Source of the DNA: Cardiocondyla obscurior
Taxonomy: Eukaryota; Arthropoda; Insecta; Hymenoptera; Formicidae
DNA: 64,000 nt
Assembly (NCBI RefSeq): GCF_019399895.1
Contig: NC_091872.1
Coordinates: 6,642,395 to 6,706,394 of the forward strand
Reading direction: 5' to 3'
Of this stretch, positions 12,901 through 27,900 are shown piece after piece (within the stretch, counting starts at the first letter, position 1; each line of letters begins with the position of its first letter). The notes below the pieces were generated by a model. That model had not been told where the DNA came from, did not search any database, and saw only the letters and a program-made list of their open reading frames with translations. The translations under genes were made by a program, and so were the position numbers.

Positions 12901-15900
12901 TCCCTCCTACCGCGGAGGAAGCGCCGCGGCGGAAGCGGGCGTAGCTGGTGAGCGGAACGGTGGAGGCCCCTTTGTGGTTGAATAAGGTCCGGGTGTGCAG
13001 TCGTGACAGCGACCGAAATCGTGCCGGGAACGCATGACGGATCCACGAGACCCTACCGTCTTTTTAGTAGCCGTTCGTTCGTGCGTTCGCGAGGTTCTCC
13101 TCTCCGCTGTTCCGATTTTGACGAGCTCGCGCCGGGACTTTTCCAAGTTCTCGCGGAATTTCCTTCGATCACGAGTACGTTCGGTCAACTGGTTGATATT
13201 AATTAAACACCGTCGGCGCCAGTGTCAGTTTCGTGACCACCGAGTTTTAGTTCCGGCTCCGTTCGCTTAGAATCGCTTGAGTTTAAAAAAAAAAAAAATT
13301 CTACGTTCCTTCGGGTCCGCTTTGCCTCGCGTCACGTCGCCCTCGTTAGCGCGAGTTCGCGAAAACTTTGTGCTTCAGGTTTGATAAAGCATTTGAAAGA
13401 ATTTATCGTAAAACTTGCCGTCGTCGCTGCGACTCGAAACAAAGGGGCGCGCGCGCGCGATATATCGAGCTTTCAAATATTAAACCGAAGGCGGAAACAA
13501 GTACGAGATATGGACGCTGCACGCGGATGCAGGCGGGAAGCACGTTCCATCTGTTTGCTCGCGTCGGGAACAGAGGCTACGCGAGAAAACGCGAACTCAA
13601 AAGTGGAGTTTGCGCCGAGATTTATAAACTGTTTATTAAAACAGCGGAAGAGGGGAGGAGGAACGATGGGGCGTAAAAATAAAACGCGGAAACCGCCGAG
13701 AAAAATGAGAGGAATGAAGGAGGAGAGATGGAGCCTTTTTCTATTTACTTCGTCTGTGCGCCCGAGACGCTGCTCGTTTTCCAGACACGCGTTTCCGCAT
13801 TTCGTCCTCTCGTATTCTCGTCACGCGAATGCGACGGAACGTATCGACGCTGAATTTCGCACGAGCGCGTAATGTTTAGCAATGATCGCTTACGCGGGAT
13901 CGATTGTACGAGTTGATTAGAGATACGTTCGTCATCTCCGCGTTGGAAATGTGGCTCCTGCTTTTATCGTCTCGGATTATCTCGGCTGTGATCCGTCGAA
14001 CACGTCGGCAAGCATTGGAAAAAAGGTGTAAGTAAAATATGGTAAGATAGATAACTGCGGGTTACATTCCTCACTAAATAGATTAGGAAGGCTGCTTAAT
14101 GGCCGTTTTATCGGACATTCCAGTCCTATCGTTTAGGGCTCGTAAGATTAAATGCCGAGCGATAGATATCGATGCGGACTCGAAAAAGTTCGAATTCTAT
14201 TTTAATTCCGGAGTTTAATCTCACGTGGAAATACATATAAATTTGGATTTACCGAAATTCCGATCTTAATGCAATCTCTTTCCCCTTTCTTCGTTAAAAA
14301 CAATCAAAATTGATTTTAGTTTACTGCGAGGAATTGTGTAGATGAGATTTATTTTAAATGTATGCTGATGTAGTTTTGAAGGGGAAATAAAAAAAAAAGG
14401 AATTTGTTAAAGTGACCTACTTGAATTTAAACTGCGATACCGCGACGGTTTATCGCAACGGAAAATAAGCGGCGATGAAATTTCGCCACCGGATCACCTC
14501 ACGCGCGATATTCAGGGAAAATTGCATTTTATCAACGCCGCTATCACCCGTGTAGGAATATCATAGATTTGTCGAATCCTACGAGTCAAATGGAAACGAT
14601 TGAGTGTTTGAAAGCGGGGAAAAAAAAAAAATGGATTACGCGGTTCTCTCCTTCGCGTGTTTGCCGGTTTACGTTGCAATCAGCGGCAAAGGTCTCGCCG
14701 ACAATATCTACCCGTGTGCACCCTGACTTTCGCGTACGAGAAATTTGTACCTTGTTACTCCTCGAGAGTAAAACTTCCACGGGAAAACTTCCCGGGTCGA
14801 AAATACTCCCGGATGGCTGAGCGAAATCGTCGTCGACGGTATTCGCGGTAAGCAATATTTATATTTACGGAAGGGAGAGGGTGAAAGTATTTCAGCGATG
14901 ATAAAATATTGGCAAGTGCTCGAATCGGTGCTATTAGATGAAAGTTTTATCGAGGACCTTTACGTAATTTTTCATTTTCATCGCGGAGCGGAAAAAGGGG
15001 TGGGCTGAAGCGGAATCTCTTCAGGCTCGCACGCGAAAGCGGGAGGAGAATAAAATTGATCCGGAAGCTTTTATTATGTACACTTTCCACGTCTGTCGAG
15101 AAGAGCGAATTTTGACGAACCTTTTTTACTTCTGTTGAAGATTCTTTTTTTTTTTTTTTGTCGCATTAAAATTGTACTTGGAATATATTAAAGAAAAATT
15201 TACTCGGTGATTACTCCGGATTCTCCTCCGTTATAGTATCGTTTTAGAAGAAAACTGACTTTTACACTGAACGTCAATTTAATTTTGATAAACGTCGACT
15301 TTAGTCTTCTTTAAATAACGATAATTAACGTATCTCTCTACGTAACTTATCTCAGATGCGTTACAGTTACAATTCTATTCCAAGTAACTAAACTCTCGTG
15401 CTTGACTTTACGAGAAACGATGGTGATAAAAAAAAAAGAAAAAAAAAATGAACGAGAGTTCGCGTGTCATTGCGTCGTACATCCCGGCCGGAAATTTATG
15501 CCGTTCGCGGAAAACGGAAAAGGGGTGCCTGAAAAGAAAAAAAAAAAAAAAAAAGTAAAAAAGGCCTGAGGGCGGAGAAGAAAGGGGAGAGTAAGGGAAC
15601 GGGATCTCGAAAATGGAGCCCGGCCACTTTGCCGGGGACAATATCGTACGTCTTATCCTTCACTCTGTAAAATAAACAGCTCCCTCCTCCCCGCGTTACA
15701 TGTCGTCACTTCCCTTGCGGGTGTCCCTTTCGTATCCCGGCCCTACCTGCATTTTCGTACGTCGGCGTATTTGCGAAGAGGCGAAATTTCGCGACGCTTC
15801 CTCGGCTCCTGTGCGCTACTTTATTACCTTCTCCTCTCGGTGTCCTCTCGACCGGAGCGTACCTCGACCATTTCCCGCGGGGGAAACCTCGTGCACAGGT

Positions 15901-18900
15901 GATTCGTTCCGTGTAGATACGTGTGCAACGTACATATATCTCGACGTGCACGTCGGCGCGCACTCGTCGCGAGACTCTAAGTCTGTTTATTAAAAAGCTT
16001 TTAGCGATATTAGACTGTCCAGCGAGAGTAGCGGCGTTCCTGCGAGACGAAAGAGACTTTTGCCACGTGACCCGTCGTCTTTGATCATCATCGCGAACAA
16101 GAACTCTTCGCCGCGAGACGTTTCGAAGCTGTGTAAACACAGTTAGAGCCCGATGAATTCTTCTCGGTTCCGCTGTGTAACGTGACTCGACGTGGCCGAG
16201 TTTAAAGTTTTCGATTCGACATATATTTTTAAATGTTTTTTCCTCTTCGATACGTTCGATTCATTAATAACGATACGTTGGGAAAGAGCGGAGATCTAGC
16301 TCGACTGCGCGAGAAACGTTTCTATCTATTTGCGATTAAAAGTTGATTTTTAATAATTTTTAAGAGAGCGGAGAGGAAGGAACCGAAAGAGCCCAACGGC
16401 AGTTAATTAAACTTGTTTCAAATTTGCATCTTAAGAATATTACAATTCTGTAAAAAGAAGAAGAAGAAAAAAAAAAGAGAGTTTCTCCTTCGAAATTTGA
16501 AGGTTGAGCGTTTTATATTTAAAGGATATTAAATTATTACAATATTTTAATTGAAGAACATCGATACATCTTTTGATCATCCGTCAATTCTCTCGACGAG
16601 TGGCTCTTGTCGGTTCGCCGATCTCGGAGAGGCAAAAGAAAAAAAAAAAAAGGAGAGAAAAAAAAATGCTTTTCAGCATTTCCGTCCCTTCGTTTCTCGG
16701 CCGCGAGACGCCGCCGTCTGGAGTTCGTTAAAACACTCTCGAAAAGCTGCGTACACAGCCGATGGGCTGCTGGCGCCCATTATTCGACCTCGCGCCGTCA
16801 TCTCCGCTTCTTCCGACTTGGCCACGTCTTGAAAACCTTAGACGCTTCGTTATTCTAACGGACTGTGCTGTAATCTCGCGCGGATCGATGTTTCATCCGC
16901 ATCACCCGGAGCGTTGGCGCACCTCCGATGCACAAACGCGCGTCACGTTGTTCTCCGCACGTGTGTCGTCTCTACGACGCGCGTTACCATCGTCAGCAGA
17001 CAGCGTTTCCCTGTAATCGGTTTACTTTGACTCTCGACGTCTTCCGCGATGTCGCCGGATCGAGAGTACCTCGCCCGATTAGAAGCCTGTCCCTTTTTAT
17101 TAGTAGACAAATCGAGCCTCTTCGTCGGTAGACGAAACCGCGAACGACAGTCTCTCTCTCTCTTACTTTTTCTCGAAGAGACTTTCGTTTGTTCATCGGA
17201 GAACAGTATTGCGAAGAGAGTCCATTCGACGGCAGCGAAGCCGAGATATTCCCGGGTATCGTTTCAACGGGTGTCGCCCACTCGATCGCGCTCGTCGGCA
17301 TTTCACAAAACACAACTCCCGCAGTTCGGCCTGCGATTTTGTTCGCGGCCCGTTCAAGCCGGTTCACGGTTGCACCGTGAGAAAAGCGGTGCACGAGAAA
17401 AACAAAAAAAAAAAAAAAAATAGTCGTAGCACGAATCGATTCCGAGTTTCCTCGAGGGCGCGCGGCCCTCGATATCAGAGATCCCTCCCTCTTTCCCTCC
17501 TCCGCCTCGTTAATCATACATCGCGAAGCTCGGGCGAGGAAACCCAGATAAACCTATCTATCCTTCGGGCAGTTAAATTTTTATCATATTCATCTTCGTT
17601 GCATATCGGAGAGGGGAATCCCCTCGCGTGTTCTCCGCACATATGCGCGCGCGAGCGCTCCTCGGACCGAATAAGAAGAGTGGAAAACAATTTGCCGCAT
17701 AAATCCGTATGCGTGCCGCGCGCTCATCTCGCGCCGCGTGAAATATCGCCGCGTCCTCGGGAACGCGGCGGGACGTCCGCGTGCACATTTACCGGAATAT
17801 TTATTATATCCACCGCCGCCGTCGCCTCGCGATTCCGCGCTCACCCCGAGTACTTTGTTTCGCCCACCGCGCGCTGTCTGCTATCCTTTTGCGTATGCAC
17901 CTGTTACCGCCGATGCTCAGTTTATTTTTCTCGTCACCAGCGAGGAAAATAGTGTCTTGTTACGACGCACCTCTCTTCCTTTTTTCTCCCTCCCTCTTCT
18001 CCGCCGTTAAAGCGTCTTATCTAAAAAGGATTGGAAAAATTGCTGCTTTTCGAGAAAGAGAGACCGTAACGGGGGCACGGAAAAGAAAAAGTAAGTGCCA
18101 GAGTGGAAACGGGCGTGGAAACAAGGCCGGCAAAAAGCAGAGCCGGGAAACTGCCGAGAACTCGTTACGTCCGTTCGCGAATGCTTCTCGTTTCATCGTG
18201 AGGCTCGCCTTCTTTTCTTCGCGCACCTGATTTTTTTTTTTTCCCTCCACGTTCTCGCCGCTTGCGAAACGACGCGGGCGACTCCGGCTCGCGTGTTCTT
18301 CATTCAGGCGTGAAAGCGTTTAAATCATAGAGAATGTCAATTCGTCCACGGTGGTCGCTAGCTTCCGTCGATCTTCGACTAAGAATCGCTCTGCGGAAGT
18401 TGTTCTCGCTTACAAGGTCAATTCTTTTGAAAAAACGCCCAGGTTCAACCGCGTCGCGCATTATCGCAAGGGTTTCCTTCGAGTATCACGCGTCCCGCGC
18501 CCTTTGGAGAATTTACAGCCTCGCTGGCACACATCGGCGATTTTGAAGTTTACGTTTTGCCGGGCGGAAAGGAAGGGTGGGAAAATCACGGCTCTCTTCA
18601 AAGGTACCGGTCTGTATATCGGGTTTCCGTTTTCTCGCAAAGAGAGGCGCCATCGAGAGGTCGGCAAATAAAAACGAGAGGAAAAACCATCGCGCGTCCG
18701 TTCTCACATCTAAATGTAAACGATCCGCCACGGGCACGGAGAGAGAGAAGATGAGGGAGCGTCTCGTGTTTGACGTCGTGCGACGAGACGTCGGTAAATA
18801 CGTAATTATTTTATATCCTGATTTATATCGCTTATTTTATCATTCTTACAATTCGCTTAATTTGCCTGATCAACGTCGTCGGTAACAACCGTTTCCCGTA

Positions 18901-21900
18901 TCGTTTTCTCGATATCTTTTCAGATAACGCGAATGTGCCGTAGTGTTGCGAGATAAAACAAGACTACCGTCGTCTTCCTACTACGGTATAGTGTTTCCAA
19001 CCGACACACGAGACCGTCATCCTGCCAAGAGTGCCGTCTCTTTGAGCAGTGTCAAAGCGTACGCGGAAAAAGACGCGGAAGTTGAAAAGGAGATAGCGAA
19101 GAGAAACGTAGAAAAAAAATAAAAAATAAAAAAAAATAATAAAGAAAATGAGAAAAGAATGAAAGAGAGAAACGAGAGAATTATGAGAGTTAAAAAACTC
19201 CACGACCCAGAGAAGAGCCGGTGGGATTGGGGGTACGTTTCAAAGTTTTCGCCGGCGCCGGAAGTCGGTATATAAAACAGATGGCCGACGGTTGACAGGA
19301 AGGATATGCGGTACTCCACATATGTCACCGCGATTTTCCCTCCTCCCGGCGTCCTCTCGCGAGGTACCGACGCGCGTGTGCGTGTACGAAAACCAGTATC
19401 GCGAGTAACGACGGACATACGACGCGACAATGCGGCCACTTTCCATCGCTCGTTCGGAAAAGCGAGGGAGCTCCGAACGGCGTGTAAACGCCAACACGTG
19501 GACGGCCGCAGGCATGTAACGTCCGCGGATTATAATTAGCGCCGACGGGGCGTATGACGATTATCCAACAAGCGGATTAAGCTAATTATGAACATAATAA
19601 AATCTCTTATCCAAGTAATAGCTCGTGTGCCCGTACGTAAAAAGTATCTTCTCTTATACGTATGTATATACGCGCGTTACAATGCCTAAATATACGTGAA
19701 CGGTGTATAAAGACAGGGGTTGTTATTAATTACTGTTTGTATTGCGCCGCTGATTAAAATGCATTTCGCGGATAACATGTTTGATATCGCAAATCCGTAG
19801 CCGGCGGAGATACCTCGCGTGTCGATTTAATCAATCATTTCTACTTTACGTAATCAATTTAAAGAGATAAATGTAATTAATGTCCGAATGTATATGCGGG
19901 GAATAACGTCGGACGTGATTTTTATTTTATACTGCCGCAAGGAGATTAAAATTTCAGCTTTGGGTACGGAGTAGTAGAAATAAAACAGAAACGGACGGTA
20001 ATAGTTGAGAGCTATTCGAAAAAAATTTAAGGGACAGGCAAACGCGAAATCTTGCGTACGTATACGTATACATATAAATTTTATTTAAAAGAAAGAGAAA
20101 GTGTTTAAAGCACCATGTAAGATGTGTACGTACGTTCGTACGTTGCTGAAAATTATTAAATATAAAACAGCTCTTTTGTGTAGAAGAAGCAAGAGTAAAT
20201 GACGCGCACAAAGCGCGCTCTGTAATGTCTAGTGCGCGGAAAGAAAAAAAAGAATACTAAACGACTTCATCGTTTTTCTAATTATCGTTACGTAGCGCTT
20301 TAATTAGTAAAACTAAAAAAAAATATTAAACATAACTTATTTTACGTAAAATTTTTTTATAAATATTAAAAAAAAAAATAATTTACTTATTTATATCATA
20401 TCAGAATTGCCAGCAGATTTATTAACAATTAAAAATACATTTCTTAGATATGATTACGGACATATTTAAGATGTCAAGTTACTTTGACTTATCGGAAAAC
20501 TTGTAACATATTGAAGTCGATAAATATTTGCAAGTTGTATTAAAGTGAATATTATCTGGATTGAAATTTGAGAAAGAAATCTGTAAGAAGTATTACGTGC
20601 TGATTCCCACATATTGAATTTTAAATATGCCAATATAATTACTTATTAAATATTGTTATCGTGAAAGTGTCGGATGAAAAATTTTAATTTTAAATTATAT
20701 TATTATGCACATTTAATTTTTATGAACTTTTTAAAATTATTGTAAGCATATTATTGATGCTTTTTGTTGAATTCGCACATGCAACATAAATTGTTTGAGT
20801 TGGAAAGCAGTTCCCACAATTTATACAAAAAAGTAACACGATGTGATAAGATAAGACGTCGGATAGAGCTCGCTTAAATGATTTATGTAATGCTCGGTTT
20901 AACGCTTTGACTGCTAAGACAATCAAATTTAATAAATCTTAACGCATCTTTATTACACATTATTTTAATATCTTGATGTAATACATGCTGTTTTTTTTAT
21001 GTTTTAATTATTTAATAACGTTATTCTTAACCGGAAAAAAAAATATATATAGCAAATTGGTAATTAAATTTTTATAGAAATTTACGCGTTATTTAAAATT
21101 TACGATATAGCAATCGAAATTTTAAAAGAAAAAAATATTGATAAAAAAATTTGTTATAATTTCATTAAAAATTGTGGATTGATTTAAACATATCCACATA
21201 TACATCCTCGGTAATCGATTCAAATTTTACATTTATTCCTCAGATAATAAAATAATACGTATTTCAAACTCCATGGAATTTTAACACTGTTTAAATTGAA
21301 CCATCGACAATATTAACTTTCATCGGACATTAACTATTACATGTATATACAAAGTAACGTTTGACGGATACATGTACAAAGTACACATATATATATATAT
21401 ATATACCTTTCTCTCTCAAAAAAAAGTTAATTAAATGTATATTAAGATACATTTTAAAGTACCACAGAGATATTAGAGACTATTATTAAAGATAATTTTT
21501 TTCTTTCTCTTTCTCTCTCTCTCTCTCTCTTTCTTTTCTTTCAACACCGTTTCGTATCACTTGTCACATTATCACACACGTCTAACATTTTCACGAATTG
21601 ATTTTGGAAGACTGATTAATACGCATAAAAAAAGAAACCCACTACGATCGCGATTCCGCCCATGAGCAGATAGAAAGGAACTCCGGGTCCTCGAACGTTC
21701 TTCTCTTCCCTTTTATTATATCCCGCCACCCAGCCCCTCTTGGGCTGTTTGTTTGACCTTTCCGAATCGGCGAGCTCGCCTACCAGGTACGTCTTCATCA
21801 GCTCCATCGCGTCTTTCGAATGTCCGACGTCGTCGAAATCTTCGGATGCGTCCTGGCCTTTGTGTTCGAGCAGGATTTCCTCGCCGCCCGGATGCTCGTT

Positions 21901-24900
21901 GAGAAAGCCGCGGACGTTGTATACTTTGTCGTGCAGAATGAAAAGCACTTTGTCCTGGTCCTGAGTCTTCTCGACCTCGCTCCTCGTGAATATCCTCTTT
22001 TCCATCATGTTCGGTTGATCTAAAGAAAAATAACAGCGCTCGTTAGAATTATCTCATCGTGACTTGAATTATTATGTAAAATGTTTTTTCCGCTCGTCGC
22101 GAAGTAGGCATGATCATTAAGTTCCATCTTCTTCAATTTTATCGGCGTAAAGCGAGAGCAGAGCCGTTGATCGTAATCGCAATCAATAAACCTAGAAAGA
22201 TTAATCGCAACGTGATTTGTTATTGAATAAATTTCAAAAGTGACGTCAGAGGCGAATTTAGAAGTACGCGCGCACTTTGATCAAGTTTAACGAGCGACAG
22301 AGCTGCTCAACGTAATCTTTGACAAGGTCGGTCGAAACGATTACGTAACGAGCGGCTCGGTTGGTTACCAAGGGCTATCACAGTTATTTTCGGCCGCGTC
22401 AAGTTATTGTTGTTGATACCATCTATTATATACTTGAGCGATAATGATGTTTTCAGGTGACTCGGCAAACCGCTTCGTATCTGGCGAACATAATGTCACG
22501 CAATCGAATGCACCTTGCAAAAGTAATGGCGATAAGCCACGATGATTTCGTATGCGTTTGCCGGTGTATAATCGTACAGATTGCTCGAAGGGGCGCTATC
22601 AGCTACGCAGCTACTTTGATAAACAGCATTTTCGCGAGGCCGAACGTCGCGCCGCGCCACGGTCGTAGGATCGTAGACCATTAGTTAATAGGTTCCTCGA
22701 AATTTGCATAACGGTACTTGGCGTAATTTCCCAAGTGCGGCACGCGGAAAGGCGCGCGCGGGGAGGGAAAACGTTCTCGAGCGGAGGAATACTTCCTCGG
22801 GTGAAAGTCCCACTCGAGAGACTCGCCCCGGATCGCGGCTCGCTCCCCGTTGCCATTCAGAAGTCAATATATGCTTGAAGGATCACGGATTCGACCCTTA
22901 CAATAATCAAAGTTCGTACGGTAGATAGTCGGACGAGTATACTCGCGATGCTCGAAGACGCCCCCATTCACGAGAAGGAAGGGAACACAAGTTTGAGAAA
23001 CGGGGTCGATAGATAGAGCCTTTTCCCTCGAAACTAGAGCCACTCAGAGAAATTTTGCGCGAGGCTCGTCTGCTCTCCGGCCACGCGCCACGCACTTCCT
23101 TCCTCGTACCTTCGTAATCTCCGAAGGGTTGTGCTGCCGTCGGCTTTCCTTAAGGGAGGAAATGAAACCCGGAGAAGAACACAGTGCAAATGAGACGCAG
23201 ATCGCGAATCCGGATGACGGAGACGTCACGCGAGAAGACTCGCCTCGAAGCTACACTCACGTTAAACTACGGGCGAGTTGTTCCAATAGCTTTATGATTC
23301 CCCTCTTGTTTCTCTCGCCCGACCGAACCCCACCTCATCAGCTCGCGTGTTATCTGGAGGCCAGCCGTTGGCGTTGCCAACCTGCTTTTACACTCAACGC
23401 TGACGCGATAGATCCCACCAGAGATCTGCTGTATAACGGAACGGTCGATAAATGGCAACTCGACTTTTAACTATACTTTTTTTTTCTTTATTTCCTTTTT
23501 TCTTTTTCATTCTTTTTTTTTATGCTAGGAAGTTCAACCATGAACAATTTTTGAACGTATAATAAAAAAAAAAAGAGAAAAAAAGTTTGTTAATCACTGA
23601 AGAAATTTCGTTCACAAAGTTTCTAAAAATAGCACAAGATTGTAGTCAATCAGTCAGTTACGAAATGACTTCTCCGTAGTTCGTAGCATTCAGTTCTCGG
23701 ACCGCTGCAGAATAAACCAGATCGACAAACTGACAAGACGCAGTTCTGCCAATTTTACTTTATCAGTTTAGTACGTACAGATGCCTGGAAACGCATCAGT
23801 AAATGCACTTTTCGTTCAAAGGAATAGTCTTGCTTTATCGCTCCGTGGCTCTCAAGATTCGCCGGGAATTTTGACAAATATTTTCCATTTGTCGGGGAAA
23901 AAATTTGATCGGCATTTTTCCAGCAAAATAAATGCCGCGTATAAGTGCACGGTCTATTTTATTTCCCGTCGTATCTAGTTATACGCTCAGCGAATATCGA
24001 TTAATAAACATCGCGAATATGCGCAGTTGCACTTTTTTTTTTTCTTCGCGGCTTCACGCTTCTCTCGCGATAATAATCGTCTAATTGCGCCGATATTTCC
24101 GGAAGTTCGATCGTAAGCCGAACGTAATAAGAATAATAGTGATATCCCGAACGTATTTTTCGTACGAAATTGCTAGGTGCTATTCCTGTTTGTGAACTCA
24201 CGTACTGCGCGGGTATGATGTTCAATTCATATGCAAAAGCGTCTAGTCATGGTGACGCCGCGGAAATCGTAGGAAGATAAGCGTGATAGTCGAGCTGGTC
24301 GATCGCATTTTTCTCTCGTGAACTTTTATACACATAAAAGAAAAGAAGAAAAAAAAATACACGCCATGCATACGCGCGTGTCTATACATTTTTTTTTTTT
24401 TTAATCCGTACTGCATACTTACATAAAATATTACAACATTATAAATTATCAGACAAACATTCGCATTATATTCTTACAAAATATACTAAATTACACTTTG
24501 ATTTTTTTAAACAATTTAAATAATAAAAAGATTCTTGAACAAATATATATATTCGATTTAAAACACTTGCGTGATAGTTTTAATTTATTATAAATGATAA
24601 TAAATTAATAATCTTTGATAATTACGTATAATATTGTTCCCCGCCAATTTTTCCGCTAAGCTGTCTTACGTTTAAGCGGTTGCACGGTCCGTTTATAATT
24701 TATTGTACCAGTAAAAAATTATTACGGCATAAATTACAACAACAGCACCTATGAAGTGCGCGCTCCAGGACTGCATTTCTGTCTTCGGTTCTTGATACTG
24801 CCACTCGTCCTCTGTCGGTTCTTTTATCTCTGCAAAATTTAATCTATTAAATAAAGTTAATCAATCTTCAAAGAACTCGATAATATTAAAAGGCAATTAA

Positions 24901-27900
24901 CTTACGACTGTAATAAACGATTGGCTTATTATACACAATTTTTTATCAAGACAACGAAGACGTAATAAATACGGTGGTACAACCTCTCATATATTATTCA
25001 TGACCGTTGACGTTATGTAATTTAATGTAACGTAACTTAATATAAGTATTATCGCAAAAAGGCGTCAGGAGAATTATTATTAATATAGAAATTAAATAAT
25101 AACGAGATACTCACGGGAGGAGAAGGTATTCATACGTATTTATGAGCTCATATTTATCGACGATGACACGTGAATATGAGAAGCAGAAGTCCGGTTGCAC
25201 TTTGCTCGTAACGTGGCGTGTTAAATTCTCAAGCAATCGTACCGAAAAGCGACGTTGAATCCGCGCGATCGCGATCGAAACGCGGCAAGGGAAAACGCGG
25301 CCGAGGGTGGAAAACGAATTGTCTTAACCTGTGCTCGTCGTCTCCGATTTATCGGTGCTCGCTGCATTTGTTAACACCCCAATTTTGTATATCTCTCGAC
25401 GATTAATCGCCTCGGGGCTGTGGCCGACGTTCTCGAAGCACTCGGTCGCGTCTTGCCCTGCCAATTGCAGCAGCACCTCCTCGCCACCGGGATGCTCCTT
25501 GTGGAATGCCGTGACGTCGTAGACTACGCCGTGTATCACGATCCACAGATCCGTCGCATTATCGTGGCGGGCAATTTCGTCGGTCGTGTAGACGTTTGTC
25601 ATAGTGCCGCTGAAAGATAAAAAAAACCTAACCGTAAAACCGTAAAAAAAAAAGAGAGAAAAAAAAAAATTCGACTTTTGCTCTCTTAGAGAAGTCCTCG
25701 CGTGAGTTTCCTCGATGCCGCGCGTCGCCAGATCGCCTCACAGCGATGCTGGGATGCTCCGTCTCACCTTTGAACAACGCACGTGCGCGCCGGATTATTT
25801 TCACCTGATCTTGGCCGCAGATCGGATCGCGCATAGAAATACTTTGAAAGGGAAAATAAGGTGCACGAAACGAGACCTTCGGTCGCGCAATGTCAACGAC
25901 GGCGAGAAGGCTGCTTTCTCGGTACCTCGCGCGTACCAGTGTTTTACTACTCCGGGTCGGCTGTCGCCTTCCTTTCGTTTCTCCTCGCGGATGCTGACGG
26001 CGAAAGGAGGCCTCCCGTACCTGTCGCGTTTCACGTCGCGATTTCCGATTTCCCCCGCGCGGTCGTTTCTCCATTTCTCCACATTTTTCATTCGGCATCA
26101 CTGAAAACACCGTGCTTTATTCCGTAGTAATATTCGATTTATTTTACGGTCTCCTTCGTTTCGTGCCGTCCAGTATCGTGGAATTCTCACTACGTATTTA
26201 TTCGTTATTATAATATTCCATCGATAGTTATCGCTTATTTAAGTCCGCGTGCTAGAGCTGGCAAATTTTATAAGATTTCTTTTCTTTTTTTTTTTTTTTT
26301 ATAGAAATCTTGGATTAATCGTGTTGCAATTTCTTACCTGATTCAATAGTGGTTGATAACTTTGAGAAATAGCTCGCAATTATTTAACTACACAGGCTCA
26401 AGTGATGCTTGGCGGAACAGCGATACCAAGTCGCGGTGTATCGAAAGAGCAAAATGCGAACCGACTGTTTTTCTTCACTGACGCGTGGGTTGTGAATGCG
26501 TACGAATTTCGCGGTGTCTCCCTGAACTATGTATAATCTCATGAAAATGCATCAACCGGCACCTCAGGTGACATCGGGCTGGCGATGACTTGTAGAATGG
26601 AAGCGATAGAACAACAACGCTGCTATAATCCGAAACTATTATCTATTAAATGTTATGTTTGGTAATGAAACTTAAAATGAAATATTTCTAACGTCGCTGC
26701 TTCTCGTTCAGAATTAAGATTGATTCGAGATACAATAATTCGGCATCTAGGTTAAAAACAAAATTAAAAGAAGAGAAAGTTTAGATATAAAATTTTTTAT
26801 AACATGAATATATATATTGTATATAATTAATTGGATGATGAAAATTATTAGCTGCACTCGGAAAATAAAACTCGAGAGTAAATGGAGTATAGGTAGAAAG
26901 TTTGATCGTATTCGATTACTCTTATTGGCATAATCGAAATGAAAATATAATGATTTTGGTTAGCCTGTCATCGGTATTTATTTTACAAATTAAATTTAAT
27001 CAGAGATTAACGTTAATATTTAATTTTCTATTTTGCGCAAGAAGAAAACTTGAGATGGAAAATCAATTACTACAACGAGATTAAATACTCTAATAAGAAG
27101 AATAATAATAATAACAATAATCGAATGCAATTAACATCAAGTGATAACAGTTTTGATTCGTTTATCATTGGTATAGTCATTGTTGCGACATTCGTTTTCG
27201 ACATTAACGCAAAAGCACTCGTCGAAACTTGGTCGCGTCAAATTGAATAGTACGATTCACGTTTAGATTAGTGCATGACGCCGCGGGTAATACCGTGAAA
27301 GTTTGTAAACTTGTGCTACGGATGCCGGTGCAACGGAGGACTGTTAAGCAAACGCGAATTCGGTGGCGCAATGCGGTTCATTCTCGCGAAACCGCTCCTT
27401 CTCGTACGGTTATCCGGCCAACCCGAGGACTTTGAAGTCCCCTGGATGTTTGCGTCGAATTACCATAAGCACATTACAACCACCTTAATCTTCTAATACA
27501 AATGCCTCCAGAATGTTTCGCAAGAACGTACGTACATATAATCATACGCGGCGTGGATGAGAAATGCAATATTAAAAAAAAAAAAAGAAAAAAAGATTAA
27601 AAGTCGTTTACTTCTTGAGCCGCGCGCGAGATAACGCGATTGGCTTCAAGTTCGCGGCCTTGAAACTTCGGAGGACAGCTAATTATTTCTGTCGCTCTTT
27701 GAATATTCAAGAAAAGGCGAAAGTCCTCGCGATCGCGCCAAGTTTCGCCCGAGTCCGGGAACTTTCGAAGAAAATTGAAAATCCGCCGAAGCGCGCGCAA
27801 AGAGACGCGATCAAGGCCGTCGAATGTTGCAGCGGAAAGCATCCCCGGGACGTACCGTAACGTGTGCAATGCGTTGTAATATCGGCCGACGTCTCGACGT

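Larger units (their letters stand above)
20200..21600. other. AT-rich segment next to a nested cytochrome b5 gene
   Basis: Base composition falls abruptly from CpG-rich to strongly A/T-dominated sequence and contains a (TA)n run (about 21386-21405) and a CT-rich run (21501-21540). It has no convincing frame. TTTATT at 21232-21237 is an AATAAA on the - strand, about 380 bp past the cytochrome b5 stop, so at least 21.2-21.6 kb could be that gene's 3' UTR. Confidence 0.5.
7301..21615. other. First part of the 22.8-kb hnRNP K intron, no supported gene
   Basis: Lies between the two halves of KH2. Largely CpG-rich, non-repetitive DNA up to about 19.9 kb, then sharply AT-rich (about 20.2-21.6 kb). 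Several long open frames exist, for example 12154-12648 (+), 17209-17952 (+) and 16993-17517 (-). Their translations are rich in Arg/Ser/Pro and show no domain, typical of stop-poor GC-rich DNA. No RNA gene recognised. Part of the AT-rich section may be 3' UTR of the cytochrome b5 gene that ends at 21616. Confidence 0.6.

Noticed and set aside
17209..17952. 247-codon open frame on the + strand, the longest in the window
   Set aside because: Translation is compositionally biased (Arg/Ser) with no domain, crosses a poly-A tract, overlaps other long frames on both strands, and lies in a stop-poor CpG-rich part of the hnRNP K intron.
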